This document shows, piece after piece, positions 63,044 through 64,000 of a stretch of 64,000 bases of DNA (positions are counted from its first letter, which is position 1; every line of letters begins with the position of its first letter). The notes under the pieces were generated by a model that was given only the letters and a program-made list of their open reading frames with translations, was not told the origin of the DNA and ran no database searches. The translations under genes and the position numbers were made by a program. Source of the stretch: an uncultured Clostridia bacterium (lineage in GTDB: Bacteria > Bacillota_A > Clostridia > TANB77 > CAG-508); assembly GCA_944393405.1 (NCBI GenBank), contig CALYAC010000001.1, positions 1-64,000 of the forward strand, in the 5' to 3' direction.

Positions 63044-64000
63044 AATATCCTAATTTTTTATATATTCTTTGCTTTATTGTTAAAATAATTGTACTAATCA
63101 ATGCAAATACAACAAAAATTCCAAATTCTCTCATATTTATACTTGTTATTTGTAATAAATTTCTAAATAAATATACTGCTGTAAAGAATCCTACAAATGT
63201 TGTGCTAAATAAAAACACATGTAATTTGTTAAATGGAATACATACTTCAAGAACAGCTAGAATACTTACAAATCCAATTAATAAATACATTATTGTAACA
63301 AGTTGTCCTTGTGCAATTCCTAGTACTGGTTGCATGAATGTTAAAAATATAATATTTAACATTATAACTATAGCAAATGGCGTCGCATTTCGAAGTACTG
63401 TATGTAAAAATATTCCTTTAACAGGTTTATTATTTGGCTCAAATGATATAAAGAATGATGTATATGCTTCAATTGCCAAATCAATTAATGTTATTTGTAT
63501 TGGTATAAATGGAAATGCTGTATTTGTTAAAATACAAAATACTGATAATATCATTGAATATATTGTTTTTATAAAGAATATTCTTGCAACATTTGTTAAA
63601 TTGTTTACAACTCTTCTTCCTTCCATTAATACATCTTTTAACACACTAAAATCTTGATTTAATAATACGATTTGAGATACTTGCTTTGCAGCATCATTTG
63701 CTTCTGGAAGTGTTATACTTAAATCTGATTCTCTTAATGCAATAACATCATTTACTCCATCACCAGTCATAGCTACTTTATGTCCTTTTGCTTGAAGTGC
63801 TTTAACTATTATACTTTTTTGATGTGGTAAAACTCTTGCAAAAATACTATATTTATCAACTATATCTACAATTTCAGCATCAGATTTTAAAGTAGATAAA
63901 TCAATATATGATTCATAATCTTCAAGACCTGCTCTTTTAGCAATTGTTGAAACTGTAATTGGATTATCTCCAGATATAATTTTTATATCGACAGACTGAG
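63042..64000 (-). CDS. Cation-transporting P-type ATPase, C-terminal part (runs off the window)
   Basis: The frame is open to the right edge. Visible are the end of the N/P domain (KIISGDNPITVSTIAKRAG, VLPHQKSIIVKALQAKGHKVAMTGDGVND, the HAD hinge), then six C-terminal membrane helices (from RIFFIKTIYSMILSVFCIL to FGIFVVFALISTIIL). The aspartyl phosphorylation site DKTGT lies outside the window. The hinge and helix layout fit a P2/P-type cation pump; ion specificity cannot be assigned. Confidence 0.88.
   Translation of the reverse strand, partial: QSVDIKIISGDNPITVSTIAKRAGLEDYESYIDLSTLKSDAEIVDIVDKYSIFARVLPHQKSIIVKALQAKGHKVAMTGDGVNDVIALRESDLSITLPEANDAAKQVSQIVLLNQDFSVLKDVLMEGRRVVNNLTNVARIFFIKTIYSMILSVFCILTNTAFPFIPIQITLIDLAIEAYTSFFISFEPNNKPVKGIFLHTVLRNATPFAIVIMLNIIFLTFMQPVLGIAQGQLVTIMYLLIGFVSILAVLEVCIPFNKLHVFLFSTTFVGFFTAVYLFRNLLQITSINMREFGIFVVFALISTIILTIKQRIYKKLGY

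Overview
The window is very AT-rich and reads as chromosome of an endospore-forming Firmicute of the class Clostridia, probably an uncultured gut-type lineage. Evidence: scattered sporulation and germination genes (yabP, yabQ, dipicolinate synthase subunit B, ytvI, ytaF, a cwlJ-gerQ pair), Gram-positive Shine-Dalgarno sequences, a class III fructose-bisphosphatase, a pta-ackA acetate pathway and a Firmicutes-type T7SS ATPase. No rRNA, tRNA, CRISPR array or classical IS element was seen.

Layout. 0.3-2.6 kb: ABC exporter. 3.4-12 kb: uvrB (with a one-base frameshift), fbp and uvrA, interrupted at 7.4-9.1 kb by small self-contained genes of higher GC. 12-22.9 kb: a Cys-His-Asp transglutaminase-like protein, a CMP-kinase-like protein, murD, CBS protein, ytvI, secA. 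23-26.9 kb: an unusual six-gene operon with a HAD phosphatase, a zeta-toxin-like kinase, a small basic protein, two proteins carrying degenerate nucleotidyltransferase domains (one also with an intact domain) and a zinc phospholipase-C-like hydrolase. 27-36.6 kb: acyl-CoA ligase, Nudix hydrolase, prfB with programmed +1 frameshift and an apparent AUA start, aspartokinase, ATP-grasp, a VanY island, yabP-yabQ-divIC, rho. 36.6-44.3 kb: accessory block with two copies of a ~265-bp repeat with inverted ends, a RhuM-Fic protein, a RibD-type reductase, a truncated dUTPase, and several unrecognised genes. 44.4-52.5 kb: Xer-type recombinase, spoVFB, membrane protein, HD hydrolase, class B PBP, ackA, pta. 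52.7-58.5 kb: minimal T7SS locus (EsaB-like, EssC, two-domain WXG-like protein). 58.7-64 kb: gerQ, cwlJ, ytaF, SDR, YiiX-like peptidase, RluA, and the end of a P-type ATPase.

The most notable points are: (1) the kinase/nucleotidyltransferase/phosphatase/phospholipase operon, which looks like an undescribed metabolic or conflict system; (2) at least six single-gene islands, each with its own sigma-A promoter (17-bp spacer) and terminator, inserted between housekeeping genes. Two of them are paralogues that share a structured leader RNA with compensatory base changes and a leader-trailer complementarity; (3) a two-copy MITE-like repeat, one copy of which forms the truncated end of a dUTPase gene; (4) prfB starting at AUA; (5) a sigma-G-like promoter in front of a 28-residue protein. 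All functions are inferred by reading the sequence; no database search was run.
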